From the NCBI GenBank assembly GCA_015680685.1, contig MNCI01017692.1, positions 118,526-182,525 of the forward strand: a DNA stretch of 64,000 nucleotides, given 5' to 3'. The notes beneath the pieces are model-generated. The model was given only the letters and a program-made list of their open reading frames with translations. It was not told the DNA's origin and did not search any database. Source of the stretch: Gnetum montanum. Its lineage: Eukaryota; Streptophyta; Gnetopsida; Gnetales; Gnetaceae. Within the stretch, counting starts at the first letter, position 1. Every line of letters begins with the position of its first letter. This document shows positions 1 to 11,814 of the stretch, in pieces. The position numbers and the translations under genes are program-made.

Positions 1-690
1 ATCACTTCCAAGCCAACAGGCAAGCTAAAGTCACCAATAGGAAGATTACCAAAATCCTCACTAGAACCGTTAGCAAATATAGGAGGGACTGAAGCACAAA
101 ACTTAATGATGCCTTCTAGGCGTATCACTCCACATGAAAACTTCTTATAGGTTACTTCCCTTACAAGTTAGTGTACAGGAAACTACCAAAACTTCCAATC
201 CAAGCAAAACTCAAAACATTATCTACGACCAGTGACTTGGGTCTTGACTTCCCACTAGCACAATGAGAATGACTCATCAACTTAAGTATGCTAGATGAGA
301 ATCAACTAGTAGTCCTATCATCAAATGAGATACACAAGGCCTATAATCAATAGTGTCATGATCTTAGGATTCGGAAGGTAACATTTCGATGTGGAGATAA
401 GATACTCTACTGGAATCCCACACATTTACCACAACATACTAAGTTTCAAACACTATAGGAGGGGCCTTATATTGTCTCCAAAACCTTCCCATATGGAGCC
501 TTGCTTATACACAAACCTGAGGACCTCACAAAAACATAGTTAGTCAATAGTCAACAATTAAAACCTTTCTACAAACTCCATCAAACCAATGCTGCTACCA
601 TATCATCATAGGGATAACCTCGTTCCATTTTTTGGGTCTCCTCCTTCCAGCCTAGTCATGGGGAAGACCATCATCCATGCTAACCTACTC
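1..690 (+). pseudogene. Integrase C-terminal region, RE1 pol
   Basis: The first 600 bases align by eye with the integrase end of RE4 (about 18230-18900). The reading includes a degenerate QANRQAKVTN, where the DDE family normally has E in NGQAEVTN, so the third catalytic acid is replaced by Lys. Downstream the sequence keeps traces of the YSPYELVYG-like region and a conserved tail around 630-670 that also ends the RE4 and RE8 pol genes (SHGED). In-frame stops occur near 105, 120 and 150. The catalytic D and D lie left of the window. It is an inactive remnant. Confidence 0.8.
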
Positions 691-2700
691 TACTATGCCC
701 CTCACTATTTTTGAAACTTTTTTATTTTACAACATCATTCGTATGTTTGTCCATTCTTGCTTGGTTTTTCTTTCTTTATTTACTTCTCTATTTGTTTGTG
801 TGTTTACTTTTATATGTGTGTGTATGTGCGCGCGCGCTTAATTTCCAATTTTTTTACTAGTAAACCATCTTCTTATCATTAGATGTATTGGTGTGGTTGT
901 TCCTCATTGCGATGGGTTGCATAATATGGTCCACCTATTATATCTAGCTCTTGCCCTCACATTGTTGTTCTAGGAAGTTATGTATACTTTCATCTCATAA
1001 AATAAGTAGTCAGTCCACATCATCCACCCATTCATCCACTCCATGGTTTTCCTTCTTTTGGAAGCAGGCAAATCCCCTTCAATTAAAAACATTTTAATTA
1101 ATTTGTGACTTGTGTAGTTCCCAGACTTGAGGATGATCCAATGGTTTGAATAGGGTATGAATTCAAGGGGAATGCAACATTTTTCATACTTTTCTATTCC
1201 TTGATTTTTGAAAGTGTCTTCACATATTTCTTACCACTCCAAGTCCTCTCATACTCGAAAGTTCCTTGGCAATTTGGCCTTGCATGGTATGGTCCTCATT
1301 GAAAAACACACAAAAAAACATGAGGATTCAAAGCACACCCCTTGGCTAAATGCATGAAAAAACACATGGGTCTTTACATTGTGTGGTTCTTAAAAAGAAA
1401 AATTAAAAATAAAAAAAATATATGGGAATTCAAAGCACACCCCTTAGACTGCCTCTAACGGGCTACAAGCACTAGTTATGGGACTTACTTCGTCCCCTCT
1501 AACTTAGCCCCTTTTTCACTTCCTTTCTCTCACTCATGTTGGAGTGGTGGTTATTTGTGGGTGCATTCTTATACTCCTAGGGATGGATGAGTCTTCGCAT
1601 GTTGCTTCGATGTCACTATATGTGGTTGGTTTTGAGTCTAAACTGGGGATGGATCCTACTGTGTCACTTAACCACAAACTTCACACGGGGTTTCATGTGA
1701 CCAACAATTAGAATTCCATTATCCACTCCTCTCTCTTCATCCATTTCTCTCCATGTCTCACCTCACTACTAGTCTTATGTTTTGATTGTCTATCATGATT
1801 TGCATGAACTCCTAATTCTTTGGCAGGTTCTCATGGATCTGAGTATTCACTCGTGGTCACCATTCATTGACTACGGGACCCACGGACTCCAGTGTTGACG
1901 ATATGCAAGGGCGACTAAGGCTACTACCTACTATGGGGAGGACCCACTTGCATATCCTTTGGTTCTATTTGTTAATCTCCTATCCTCTTGATATCATTAG
2001 TTGATTGTTTTTGCACTAACCATTGCACACATTCTTCTCTGTCAAGTTCTATCTCATGACATTCTCCAATCTTTGACTCTTCTTTCCAAGACCAACTACC
2101 TTCCTCTTTCTAAAAGCTGATTCCCTAGTCTCTCAGCTCTTAAATCATCCCAATTCTATGTTCCAATTCAACAATTTGGGCTTTTTCTTCATTGGTCAAT
2201 GCTGGTCAACATTCTAAGCACCCTGCGTCGACTAGGCCCCATATACATAGTCCCCTGCGTATAAGCAGCCCCATATATGCAGCCTCGTCGACGCAATGCA
2301 AAAAATCTATATATACCCTCATTGCGCTATGAATTTTGTCCATTTGTGAACACAATCTAAGGGAGTTTTTTTATTTTTCTACATTCTATCTTCTTCCCTT
2401 ACACCAACTTTTTCTACCGCATGTCCTCCTCTTTGGCAACCAGAGATATGCTCTTCATCATGGTGGGGGGGGGGGTGAGGTCTATAATTATTATAATTAT
2501 CAAAGACTTAACACCTCTTAGGGGACAGACAGGAAAAAAAAGAACAATATAAATTTCAACTCATAACTTATTATTTTTTCTTTCTAAAACCCTCAACAAC
2601 ACTCTAGGAAATCTAATGGGATGCTCATGCCATTATCATAACTTGGTCAAAATGAGAAGGTGTATGATTGTCATTTCAAGAAACCTATGCACATTTTAAT
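691..2700 (+). other. Post-integrase non-coding region of RE1
   Basis: No supported coding sequence. The stretch matches in position and in scattered words the 18940-20430 region of RE4. It starts with a T-rich run, then an alternating (TG)n/(CG)n run at about 796-838, and later an 11-base G run at 2465-2475. A block resembling LTR U3 sequence followed by a TATA-like run lies at 2225-2320 and is listed separately. Such long non-coding stretches before the third ORF are usual in Athila-group elements. Confidence 0.6.
2225..2320 (+). promoter_or_regulatory. U3-like motif block with TATA, upstream of third ORF
   Basis: Two GTCGAC palindromes (about 2227-2232 and 2287-2292) flank repeated GGCCCCATATA and GCAGCC(CC) words, then a TATA-like CTATATATACC follows at 2308-2318. 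The words resemble the U3 of the same element's LTR (5819-5935: CGACTAGGCC, GTATACATGG, GTTGACG). The block lies some 400-700 bases before the third-ORF coding signal. Inference: an internal promoter for that ORF. It could instead be a leftover of another LTR. Confidence 0.4.
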
Positions 2701-2705
2701 TCATG

Positions 2706-5578
2706 GTTATGCTTAACTGCAGTTGGCACCCAAACCAAGCATCCAAGGGGAGAAGGACTGTCTCAACCAAGGGACAAGTGACCAAGAATGAGAAGAGGAC
2801 AAGGTGCACAACATCTAGAGCATGTGAAGGGCTCACACATAACTAGCCCCCTCCACGAAGGACTTGATGTGGAATCTGTTCATTAGATTCCTGAAGAGAA
2901 AATTGTCAGCAAACAATCATAAAGGGATGAGACTCTGGTGGGAGTGCCATGGCTTGAGGTCACCTTGACCTAGGCATGTCTTAACGCTATTAAGCTAAGG
3001 GAGCTATAATGAATGGTCCTACAAGAGTTGAACTTCAGACCATTTTTAGAGAATGTGCCAGAAGAAGTCAAGACCCAATTGCAAAGTTCTCCTATGTGGC
3101 CAATCATCACATCCAGTGGTGAATGGTACTTAGGGGAGACTTACCTCTTTTGGACAAATAGGCAACCTAGGTCCAAAGTAAGAATCAAAGACATTTAATG
3201 TCTCTTACTCTACAGAAGAAATTTCACAAGCTCTAGGGTTGTCAGAGACCAAAGCTGATGTGGTGGAGAACCCCAAACAAGCAGATCCTAAGGTAAAAGT
3301 GGAGTGGATTAGGCAATGCTATGGGATAGAGCGTAAGGATTTTGGCACTTTAACCACTATAGAGAGGATATACTCAAAAATTGCATCTTATCACTTGAAT
3401 CCAATGGTAAGACCTAGCAATATCACTACCTTCTCTACTCATGCATGTGCCAATCTAAGTAGAAAATTTCCAATCAACCTTCCATAATTGTTATTCCTGG
3501 AGATTGAGAAAATATTCGCTAAAAGCGAACGTGGAAGGTGGGCTTTACCCTTTTCCTGCTTAATCAGGAAATTATGCAAATGGGGAGGGATAGCACGATA
3601 CACCAATGAAACACTTCGGCATGCCCTAATTACCTCATGGCAGGAGATGATGAAGGATAAGACTCTGACCACAACATGACTTGAGGAAGAGCAGCAACCA
3701 CCTCCATCGCCTAGGCAGATAACAAGGTTGAGCTTGCAAACAATTGTAGAACACATACATGAGATTCAACAATCGCTCTTGAGCCAATAAGAGTAATTTG
3801 TAGGAACTAGTGGAGGAGAAGACCCTTCAGTCTATCACCCTGTGATGAGCCATCATGAGCAAGTGGCTCGATCGATGAGTTTGCTAGAGGGAGCAAGGTC
3901 GATGTTTTCTATTGCCCAGACATAAGTACCTACAAGAACTGATCCCAGTGTCCAAGAAGTAATGGTGTCCACCCAACAATTATTTTTTGAAATTTCAGGA
4001 AATGTCACTACTTTTTCGGTACCCTTGGAGGATGGAGAGGGGGTGACTGTCCTGGTGATGCAACACCAAGGATAAGAAGTTATGGTTGAAGCGGTTGCTC
4101 ACACAATTGCTATGGTCCTTAATGCACGTGTGGGGCCTATATCAGATGTACATGGACTTGAAGATGTACAGATGTCTACAGGAACTTCATGTAGCAAGAT
4201 CAACGTAGCCCAACATGAAGAATTGTTGGACCAACTGGTGGGAATCGAGCAACCATTTCCAGATATCTTTGATCTTCCAAATAACATTACTATGACCTAG
4301 TCAGAGCTGCTCTCAACAAGGGGTAAGTGTCTCATCTTAGAGCAGAAACTTGAAGCAGCTTATGTAGATTATCAACACTTGGCAGTGAAAGTTGCCCAAT
4401 TAAAGGTCCAACTTATTGATCTAGCTCTTCTCAACCATAGACTCGCCAGAGATGAAGCTTTTCAATAGCTTCAAACCAAACTTCAGATGGCTGAGGATGA
4501 GTGAGAGTTAACAATCTTTTATAAGTCCTTAACAGACACTCAACATTACCATCTAAACAAGGACTTGGTAGAGGTTCACCAAGAGAATGTCAGGTTGACC
4601 ACAGAAGTTCATTGCCTATGCAATGTTCATGTTGAAAATGAACACATGAAAAACTTCATCCACCAATAGCAGGAGAAGCTAGCCAAGGTGAACACTAATG
4701 TGAGGAGATTGGCTGCTGAAAATTGTAATCTGTCTATGGAGGAAGTTGGTGCCTTGCAACAAAAATTAGCTATCGAAATTGGTAGTTGGCAAAATGAAGT
4801 CCTTAAGTTTGAAAAAGTTAAAAATCACTATAAAGACCAAGTGGGATTGTAGAAAGAAGTAAATGAAAAATAGATTCAAGTTGCAAAGGCCAAACTGAAC
4901 CAAGTGCTCCAACAGCTTCGAGAAGGAGGCAAGGTGTGGCAACCCATCTTTGATGGATTAAACGCCTACAACCAAGCTAAGATCTACCTCAAGGAGCTGC
5001 AAATTGAAGAAATGACAGAATACATGGAGTTAGCCAACCTTCGTTATGCAAACCTGACTATGCTCACAATGGGAAGGCTGCGGTCTGACCTAGAAAATCA
5101 AGATGCCACCTCGTATTCTTTATACGAGGGTGAGTTCCAAGCACATAAGACAACGAAACAGAAGTTAGAAATAGCAAATGTGAAACTTTAGGTTCTCCAC
5201 ACTCGTTTTGAAGGACAATGTGTAGTTGTAGAAAACTTCACCCAATGGATGAATGACTACTAGCAGCTGCAGACATCAATCTGAGCATTTGGTATCGAAT
5301 GAAAAAAATTTGCTACCTCATTTGTCAATTTAAAAGAGCTCTTTCCTACACTTCTATGCCCTTGGGATGTTCTAATTTTGGCACACATTGGTAAAGCTAC
5401 TTGGATGGTGAATGATCCCAAAAAAAGAGAAGAGAAAATGAGGGCTTTGTTGGAGGCTTTTTGGTTGCCTCTGGAAGTTGCAGCTACTGTAGGACAACCG
5501 TCTTCCGCACCAAAACTGCCACATGCACCAGAGGCTAGTGAAGGCCCATCAAAACCACTACCACCAAGGATGGTGTGA
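2706..5578 (+). pseudogene. Third ORF of RE1: plant-transposon domain plus coiled coil
   Basis: A long degenerate reading lies between integrase and 3' LTR. About 3013-3660 reads as a globular domain. It opens with ELNFRPF, continues through a WYLGETY segment, then SYSTEEISQALGL, then LNPMVRPSNITTF, and ends with ALPFSCLIRKLCKWGGI. This order matches what I know of the 'putative plant transposon protein' domain (PF20167 as I recall), where a basic first part leads to a P.LI..LC...GV ending. From about 4300 to 5230 the reading is rich in E, K, Q and L with heptad-like spacing, a coiled coil. The region before 3013 is basic. Stops and frameshifts break it throughout (3198, 3487, 3680, 4300, 5190). 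Homologues are at 9600-11667 (RE3) and 51180-51873 (RE9). Its function in the element is unknown; it holds the position of the env-like gene of Athila elements. Confidence 0.65.
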
Positions 5579-5808
5579 CCTTCTTTAGCAAGTTGAGTAT
5601 CTTTTGGCATAGTGGAGAATCCAAGATTGTCAAGGTGTTCAATTTTGTCTCTGAACATCAACATTTTGTAATTCATTCTTCTTCATACCCTCAGGCACTT
5701 GGTATGTCAATAAAGTTCGTGTTTATGTATATATGTTTCATCATGTATGTTGTAATAACTTCTTACCTTCCAAATTGCAATAAACTCAAGGACGAGTTTT
5801 CACACAGT

Positions 5809-5818
5809 TGTGGGGGTA
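5809..5818 (+). other. Polypurine tract of RE1
   Basis: TGTGGGGGTA ends directly at the first base of the LTR (TGATGA). The same GTGGGGGTA precedes the 3' LTR of RE9, so this is the plus-strand priming site of the family. Confidence 0.75.
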
Positions 5819-6714
5819 TGATGAAGTGTTTAGTTGATGCATCGACTAGGCCGCGTTGATGAAGCCCTGTATACATGGCCGCGTTGACGTGGCCCCATCG
5901 ACACATTTGTCCATGCTTTTACGTGGCCTTGTTTATGCAGAGTTTGTCTCTAGCTTTAAACAAGTGCACACTCATCACACTTAGACATCTTTTGGAGTAT
6001 TTGTAGCCAAACTCTTGCAGTTTGCTCCCACAAGAGCTAGAATATTTTCCAAGTGCCCGTAGCAGGTGTGAGAAAGGTGTACGGCTCTTTATTCAAGTAC
6101 TAATGTACTTGAGCCCATTGGCATGACCAGTAATAAAGATGATCTTTTTAAGCATTCCTTGTAGCATTTGTATTTAATTATTTAAGCATTTAAATAGTTT
6201 AATATTCCAATGCTTTAATAATTTCTTAAGTCTTCATTGTTATCACTTTACCATTATTGCTCTTTTATATTCTGTAAAAACCATAAGTACAACCGTCATG
6301 AATGTAAACCCAACACTTAGCAACCTAGTGACACTTAACGTCGGGTAACCCAGCAGTGGTTAAGGGACGCTCAAGATGTGCATGGAAGATGGGATTGGTG
6401 GCTTATGCTAGGGAGAGTTAAGAGATAGAATAGAACAATTATAGATTATGCAACATTCCATTTCTTACATTTCAAGAATTAGATCTTAGAAGATAAAAGA
6501 GAAAACCAATAAAAATCAATTGCCTCAATCTGACTTAACTATCGCATTAGAACATCACTAGTGAGGTCACGAAGACAATGACCGTTCTAACATAAGGTTT
6601 TTCTGGCTGGAGTTTAGTGTATGTAAGAGCTTACAGTCTACAAAATTTGACTGAGTCACGTGTGAACGCCTGTGATTCATATGGTTGGGCATAGGGGTAC
6701 GTCACTACTCATCA
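5819..6714 (+). repeat. 3' LTR of RE1 (896 bp)
   Basis: The LTR begins TGATGA after the polypurine tract and ends CTCATCA, the inverted ends shared by the Athila-like LTRs here. U3 (5819-5940) holds CGACTAGGCC, CGCGTTGA and GTGGCC words in place of the GATATC arrays of RE4. R/U5 contains the recurring TTGGTAAC/CCCAG words around 6310-6360. No clear TATA box remains. RE2 RT sequence starts at 6715. Confidence 0.85.
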
Positions 6715-8536
6715 ATTAGTTTCAACATATCTTTCCAAAACCTGTTCTAGTCAGTCCAAGGCTTGTTTTAAGTCTAGCTTGTATGTGAAAAAGTCATCCA
6801 TGAATACTTCCACTTCATTATCAATTTTTTTTTAAAGATATTGAGTACAAGTCTTTGGAAGGTAGTAGGGGCATTACATAAGCTGAAAGGCATTTTCTTG
6901 TAAGAAAACATCTCCCATGGACTACTGAATGTAGCCTTCTCTTGATCTTTTGGTGCAATACATATTTGGTAATACCCATTGTACCCATTAAGGAAAATGT
7001 AGTACTAATGTCCTGAAATAGTATCAAGGACTTGGTCAATAAATGGTAAGGAAAAGTAATCCTTGAATGTTGCTGAATTCAACAACTAGAAGTTGGTGCA
7101 GACCCTCCACTTGTCATCTTTCTTTAGAACAATAACTAAAGAATTAACCCATTCACTATCTACTATGGGATAGATGAATCTTACTTTTAAGAGTTTTTTC
7201 AATTCTTGTTTAGCCACTTCTTTGAGTTTAGAATTCAGTCTTCTTTTTGGTTGGTAGTGAGGTTTGATAGTTGGATCTTTATAGATTCAATGTTAACATA
7301 TGCATGAATCTATAATTGTTATTTCATCATAGAACCATGTGAATTCTGTTGGCCATTTATTTACCACTTCTAGTAGCCTTCTCTTTTTCTCTTTATCAAG
7401 GTTGGCATTTATAATTACTAGTTTATTATTATTCAGAAAGGCATATTCTAGTACATCTAGTAGGGCTTTCAATTCTAAAGGTTCTAGTATATACTTTTCT
7501 TGAATCTCTAACTATTCCCATTCAATGTCTTCTTCTTAATAGGATTGTACCTAGGAATGTTTCCTTTTAAACTATTCTAACTTGTTATTTTCTTCAACGT
7601 AGGCACTTGTGATTTTATTCAATGGTTCCATTCACATGTCAAACTCTATCTCTTTTTCAGTAATCAACCATTGGGTACCTTCTTGTTTTATGGCTATTGC
7701 ATACAAATGCTATTGCACATGCATATCTTCTATACATTGATTACATGCTATATTGATTTTGTATTTTATAACTTAGATTTTTTGCACACAATTGCACCTA
7801 TAATCATTGTATGTGATACATTGAAGTCAACATCTCTATATGATTCCAACTTCATCTTCAATGGAAATTTTAAAGGATAAGTCTTTGATCCCCAGTTTAG
7901 TTTCCACAATGCTAAGTCATGTTGTTCCCATAATGATAGGAAATTCTTCTTTAGTTTTCCCCCACATGTATGATAAAGAAATAAAAAAGGTAGGACCAAC
8001 CACTTATGGTGGTGATAACATTTTTCATCTATCCAAGTGAAATAGTGATTGATTAATTTGCAAGCTCTAATTGAATATTACTCATCTTTAGTGGAGGAAG
8101 ATTCCAGGCTTTGTACATGTCTTATGAAATCAAATTTACTCTTGAGCTAGAAGTGCATAGTTTGTGTCCTACTATTTGGAGATATAATAAAGGACTTCCT
8201 AGATCTATTCTATTTCTAGGAAGTGCTCCTACCTTGATCCAATGTGTTATAGTTTAAGTGATCTTGACAATGTTCAAATTCAGATGTGTAGATTGTGGAA
8301 GCTTGGTGTTCCCTTGTCGAGTATGTGTGGATGGGTTTTATATAGGTGAAGTTCCCATCATTTGAATCATTTATGGACTTTTTTAAAAAAATGGATGTTT
8401 CCTAGATCTAAGTTCAGTTACCAACACATCCTTTTGTGTATTAATTACCCTAGTAGCATTCTTTTGTTGCAGTTTTGTTGGTAGTTCTCTTTGCATAACC
8501 AATGGCAACACTGGTGGTAGGACATTAGGAGGTTGA
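6715..8536 (-). pseudogene. Protease-RT region of RE2 pol
   Basis: Read on the minus strand from 8536: the end of the Gag linker, a protease whose LLDSGS active site has decayed to TSSS-like residues followed by RVNLIS (about 8130-8150), a conserved FPIIMG...WLS protease end (about 7900-7950), an acidic linker, and RT from about 7260 downward. RT keeps the catalytic FMDD motif at about 6800 (rc of GTCATCCATGAA). Many stops and frameshifts are present. Sequence ends abruptly at 6715 against the RE1 LTR, at the position equal to about 16760 in RE4, so RT thumb, RNase H and integrase lie beyond RE1. Confidence 0.75.
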
Positions 8537-9357
8537 TGATGAATAGCAACTAGTTCCTAAGCCCAACCATATGAATCACCAATGTTCACTAAGTGATCTG
8601 GTCAAATTCTGTAGACTTTAGCTCTCTAAGTACATATGATCTAGGTCGTGAATCTCAAGGACATGATCATTATCTTTCAAGTTCCACTTGTGAGGTTCAA
8701 GGGTATGGTTAAGTGTAACTAAGGCACATGATTTGTATAATTTTTATAGTTTTCATTAAATTTTCCTAAGTGTAAAAAATAAAATAATTAAATTTTAAAT
8801 TAATCTAATAACTAAATAATGTCTTAACTAATCTTAACATAAGTATCCATTCCCATTCACCGTACACATCCTAAACACGTTGCAATGCTACCAGGATTAC
8901 CAAGCATTAACGTATGCTTGAGATGGTCATACTTATGTGCATTAATTACTTGCTATTAATTAATTAATTAAATGCATTAAAATAAATTACATAAGTAGTA
9001 AATGCATTAAGGAAATATCATGTTAAGTATAAATGCTACAAGGTTTATTAAGAAAGCTCATTTTATTGCTATTTACACTAAGGTGTTTAGGTACATCAAT
9101 GATCGAATGAAGATATGTACACTTTTCAACTTCTACTATGGGCACTTAGAAAATATTCTAACTCTGAAATAAAAAAAATGAAATAGTTCAACTATGCTAC
9201 TTAATAAGGAATGCCATAAATGTGGTGGGTGCACACATTTATATATGCAAGACTAAATACTCCATCGATGTGTATGCATCGATGCATGAATTCATGCATT
9301 GACAAGTACATGTCAACAGGATTACATCGACACAAGCAAATCCATGACGACTCATCA
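8537..9357 (-). repeat. 3' LTR of RE3 (821 bp)
   Basis: Plus-strand reading starts TGATGAATAG and ends GACTCATCA; the minus strand is the sense. It pairs with 41480-42317. On the sense strand a degenerate polypurine tract (GAAGGTA, 9358-9364) precedes it. U3 lies at about 9240-9350 with ATCGATG and GTACATG words. No intact TATA box was seen. Confidence 0.8.
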
Positions 9358-9472
9358 TACCTTCAGGATTGAATGAAAACTCATCCTCGAGTGAATATGA
9401 GGAATACTTTCTTTTAAAAATTTTGAGGAAGGTATGGGATTATTGACTAACTGACTGACACATGTAGATTAA

Positions 9473-9560
9473 CTCAAACTAATGCTAAGTGCCCAAGTGT
9501 ATGGATTTATAACTTNGCTCAAACTAATGCTAAGTGCCCAAGTGTATGGATTTATAACTT
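9473..9560. repeat. 43-base exact duplication around an ambiguous base
   Basis: Bases 9473-9515 and 9518-9560 are identical, separated by N (9516) and G. An exact direct repeat abutting a single N, inside otherwise heavily diverged sequence, looks like two contig ends joined without merging their overlap, not a biological repeat. RE9 has the matching region once near 50890. Confidence 0.8.
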
Positions 9561-9599
9561 TTACAAAAATTGGTATTCATGACAAAAAAATTGAACATC

Positions 9600-11667
9600 G
9601 TTACAAAAATTAATAACAAACCCCTCTAGTAGCTTGAAGACAAGGAGAAAATGATGCTAGGTGATGGATGTTCCTAAGGTATCAAAGGATCTTCTCTTAC
9701 CTCTAGTGCATGCAACTATTGTGGTTGAGGTTGTGGTGGTTGTGGCTATCCTACTAAAACTATGACTACTGGTAGAAGATGGAAAGCATCTAGTAATTCT
9801 TTCATCTTCTCCTCCTTACTCCGAGGATCATACATGGTCCATTCTACATCACCAATGTCAACCAGCACAGAAACATCCCATTGATAGGGCATTACAGGGA
9901 AAAACTCCTTCACATTGACAAACTAGGCTGTGAATTATTTATGCTTGACATCAAATGTTCTAATTGCATTTTATAACTCCTAATAGTCATTCATCCTATA
10001 GGCCAAGTTCTCAGTTTTTGACTATTGATCGGTGAAGTCCTCTTTGAGAACATCAAGTTTAGCATTGGTAGTTTCTAACTTTTGCTTCATCTCCTTATGA
10101 TGCTTGAACTCGCCCTCATACAATTGGTACAAGCTGGCCACTTTCTTCTCCAATTCTGACCTTGGCCTCTCAATAGTTGGCATTGCCAAGTTTTTGTAAT
10201 GGAGGTTGGCGAGCTCCATGGATTTCATCATCTTTTTGATTTGCAGCTCCTTGAGGGAAATTTCTACGTCGTTATATGCATTCAGTCCATCAAAGATGGA
10301 TGACTACATGTCATCTCCTTATTGGAGCTATTTGAGAATCGCATTGACTTTTGCATTCACAAATTTGATCTCTTTTTGAAGGCCAACTTGGTTCCTATAA
10401 TGATTTTTGACCCTTTTGAATTTAAGGGCCTCATTCTTCCATGTGACAATCTCGATTGTTGATTTCTGGTGAAGAGCATGAACCTCCTCCATCAAGAGAT
10501 TACAATGTTTTGCTACTAATCTCTTTGTGTCCATGATTACCTTGGCAAGATGCTTCTGTTGTTATCTCATATATTCAACCATTTGTTCTTTTTAGAGCTC
10601 AACATTATGTAGGTGATATGTGTTCTTGCTTAGAGCTGCATTCTTCTTATGAATCTCTGATAAGTCCTTTTCATTGTTGTAAACCATTGATGTTGCTATG
10701 AACTCATCAAAGATTGTAACCTCCTAAGCAAAACTTCATCTCTGGTTATGGCCTAGCTGAGAATTGCACAATCAGCCAAGTAAGATGGTAATTCTGCAAC
10801 TTCAGTAGCCAAGCATCAAATTTCAACTATGGCTTCCTCAAGTTGGGCATTAGCAATGATTCCCTTGCCCTTAGCCTCCAACAACATTAACTTGGTTGTA
10901 GTGATGTCATCTAGAAGGTCAAAGACCTCTAAAATCAATTTTCTAGTCCCCACTAGTCATTCGAGTAATTCTTCATGTTGGGTTACATTGAATCTCCTTG
11001 TTGCTAATCCTACACACATCTACACATCTCTAAGTGTAGCAATATTTGGCATAAATTTCATAGGAACATTGAGTGCTTTCCCCACTCTTTCAACCAAAAC
11101 CTTGATCGATGCTTCCTACCTTTGATGTTGCATACCAAGATAGTTGCCCCATTACCTTCTTCCAAGTACATCGAGAAGGTAGTAGCATTTCCAAAGATCT
11201 TTGGAAATGTCTGTTATCCTGGAATGGACACTATTACCTCTCAGGCACTAGGATTTGAGCACACTGGCACCTACATTCATTGGGTAGAAAATGTTGATCC
11301 CATGTCCTCTAACCAACTAATGATACAAGTGACCTCATTTGATGACTTAGAGCTAGTTGGTAGATAAATAGATCACCGCTTGGTCCTACCAACTACTGTT
11401 ACAGGAGTTGCTCATGAAGATTCTAGATGCTCCATGACAGCATGGGTCTTCAATATTCTTTCATGAGTGAGTAGTGATGGTGGCTACTCCTCTTCTTGCA
11501 TCTTGATGGGTACCTTGTCTTTCATCATTTTTTTCCAAGAGGCAGTAGGAGCATGTTGAAGGGTGTCATTGAAATAGTAGGCTATTCCTCCTCTTATGCA
11601 CAATTTTTGAATTAGGCACAAAAAGGGGAGTTCCTTTCTCCCATTCTCATTTTTCCTAAAGCACTTC
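9600..11667 (-). pseudogene. Third ORF of RE3, C-terminal two thirds
   Basis: Read on the minus strand from 11667: the end of the plant-transposon domain (LPFLCLIQKLCIRGGIAYYF at about 11640-11580, matching LPFSCLIRKLCKWGGIARY in RE1), a variable linker with many stops, then a coiled coil at about 10850-10020 (for example ELANLHYKNLAMPTIERPRS, matching ELANLRYANLTMLTMGRLRS in RE1). The domain is cut at 11667 by RE4 and resumes at 21628. Its stop is lost in decay. RE3 or RE5 could have contributed the sequence; the adjoining LTR belongs to RE3. Function unknown. Confidence 0.65.
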
Positions 11668-11676
11668 TGATGGGAC

Positions 11677-11800
11677 ATGATATCGCATGGTCCGCGATAT
11701 TGCATACGTGAAATCTCATTCACCGTGATATTGCATCGCCCACGATATCGCATACGCGATATTGCATCTTCCCTTGCAATATCGCGTACGCGATATTGTA
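11677..11800 (+). promoter_or_regulatory. U3 array of GATATCGC palindromes, 5' LTR of RE4
   Basis: About seven copies of GATATCGC or GATATTGC and their complements are packed in 120 bases, some forming longer palindromes such as ATATCGCGTACGCGATAT (about 11780-11797). The 3' LTR copy (20828-20907) has fewer units. They sit directly upstream of the TATA box. Inference: an enhancer or protein-binding array. Confidence 0.55.
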
Positions 11801-11814
11801 ACGTGCTACCAAAT

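Larger units (their letters stand above)
1..6714 (+). mobile_element. RE1: Athila-like LTR retrotransposon, 3' part
   Basis: This is the 3' portion of a Ty3/gypsy element whose 5' end lies left of the window. In order it shows an integrase C-terminal region, about 2 kb without coding, a third ORF with a plant-transposon domain and coiled coil, a polypurine tract and a 3' LTR. The LTR ends at 6714, directly against minus-strand RT sequence of RE2, so RE1 is inserted in RE2. The order matches RE4, except that RE4 has lost the third ORF. It is decayed: in-frame stops are frequent and the integrase catalytic Glu position reads Lys. Confidence 0.85.

Noticed and set aside
796-838. Alternating TG/CG run as a Z-DNA regulatory site
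   Set aside because: A similar run is found in RE4 at the same place, but it is a simple repeat and nothing else supports a function.
2465-2475. Eleven-base G run as a central polypurine tract
   Set aside because: Only RE1 shows it and the run does not match the GTGGGGGTA tract of the family.
5260-5676. 138-codon open frame on the minus strand in RE1
   Set aside because: Antisense to the end of the third ORF, not conserved in RE3.
11677-11800. GATATCGC array as a centromeric satellite
   Set aside because: It is confined to about 120 bases upstream of a TATA box in each LTR and has no long tandem monomer.
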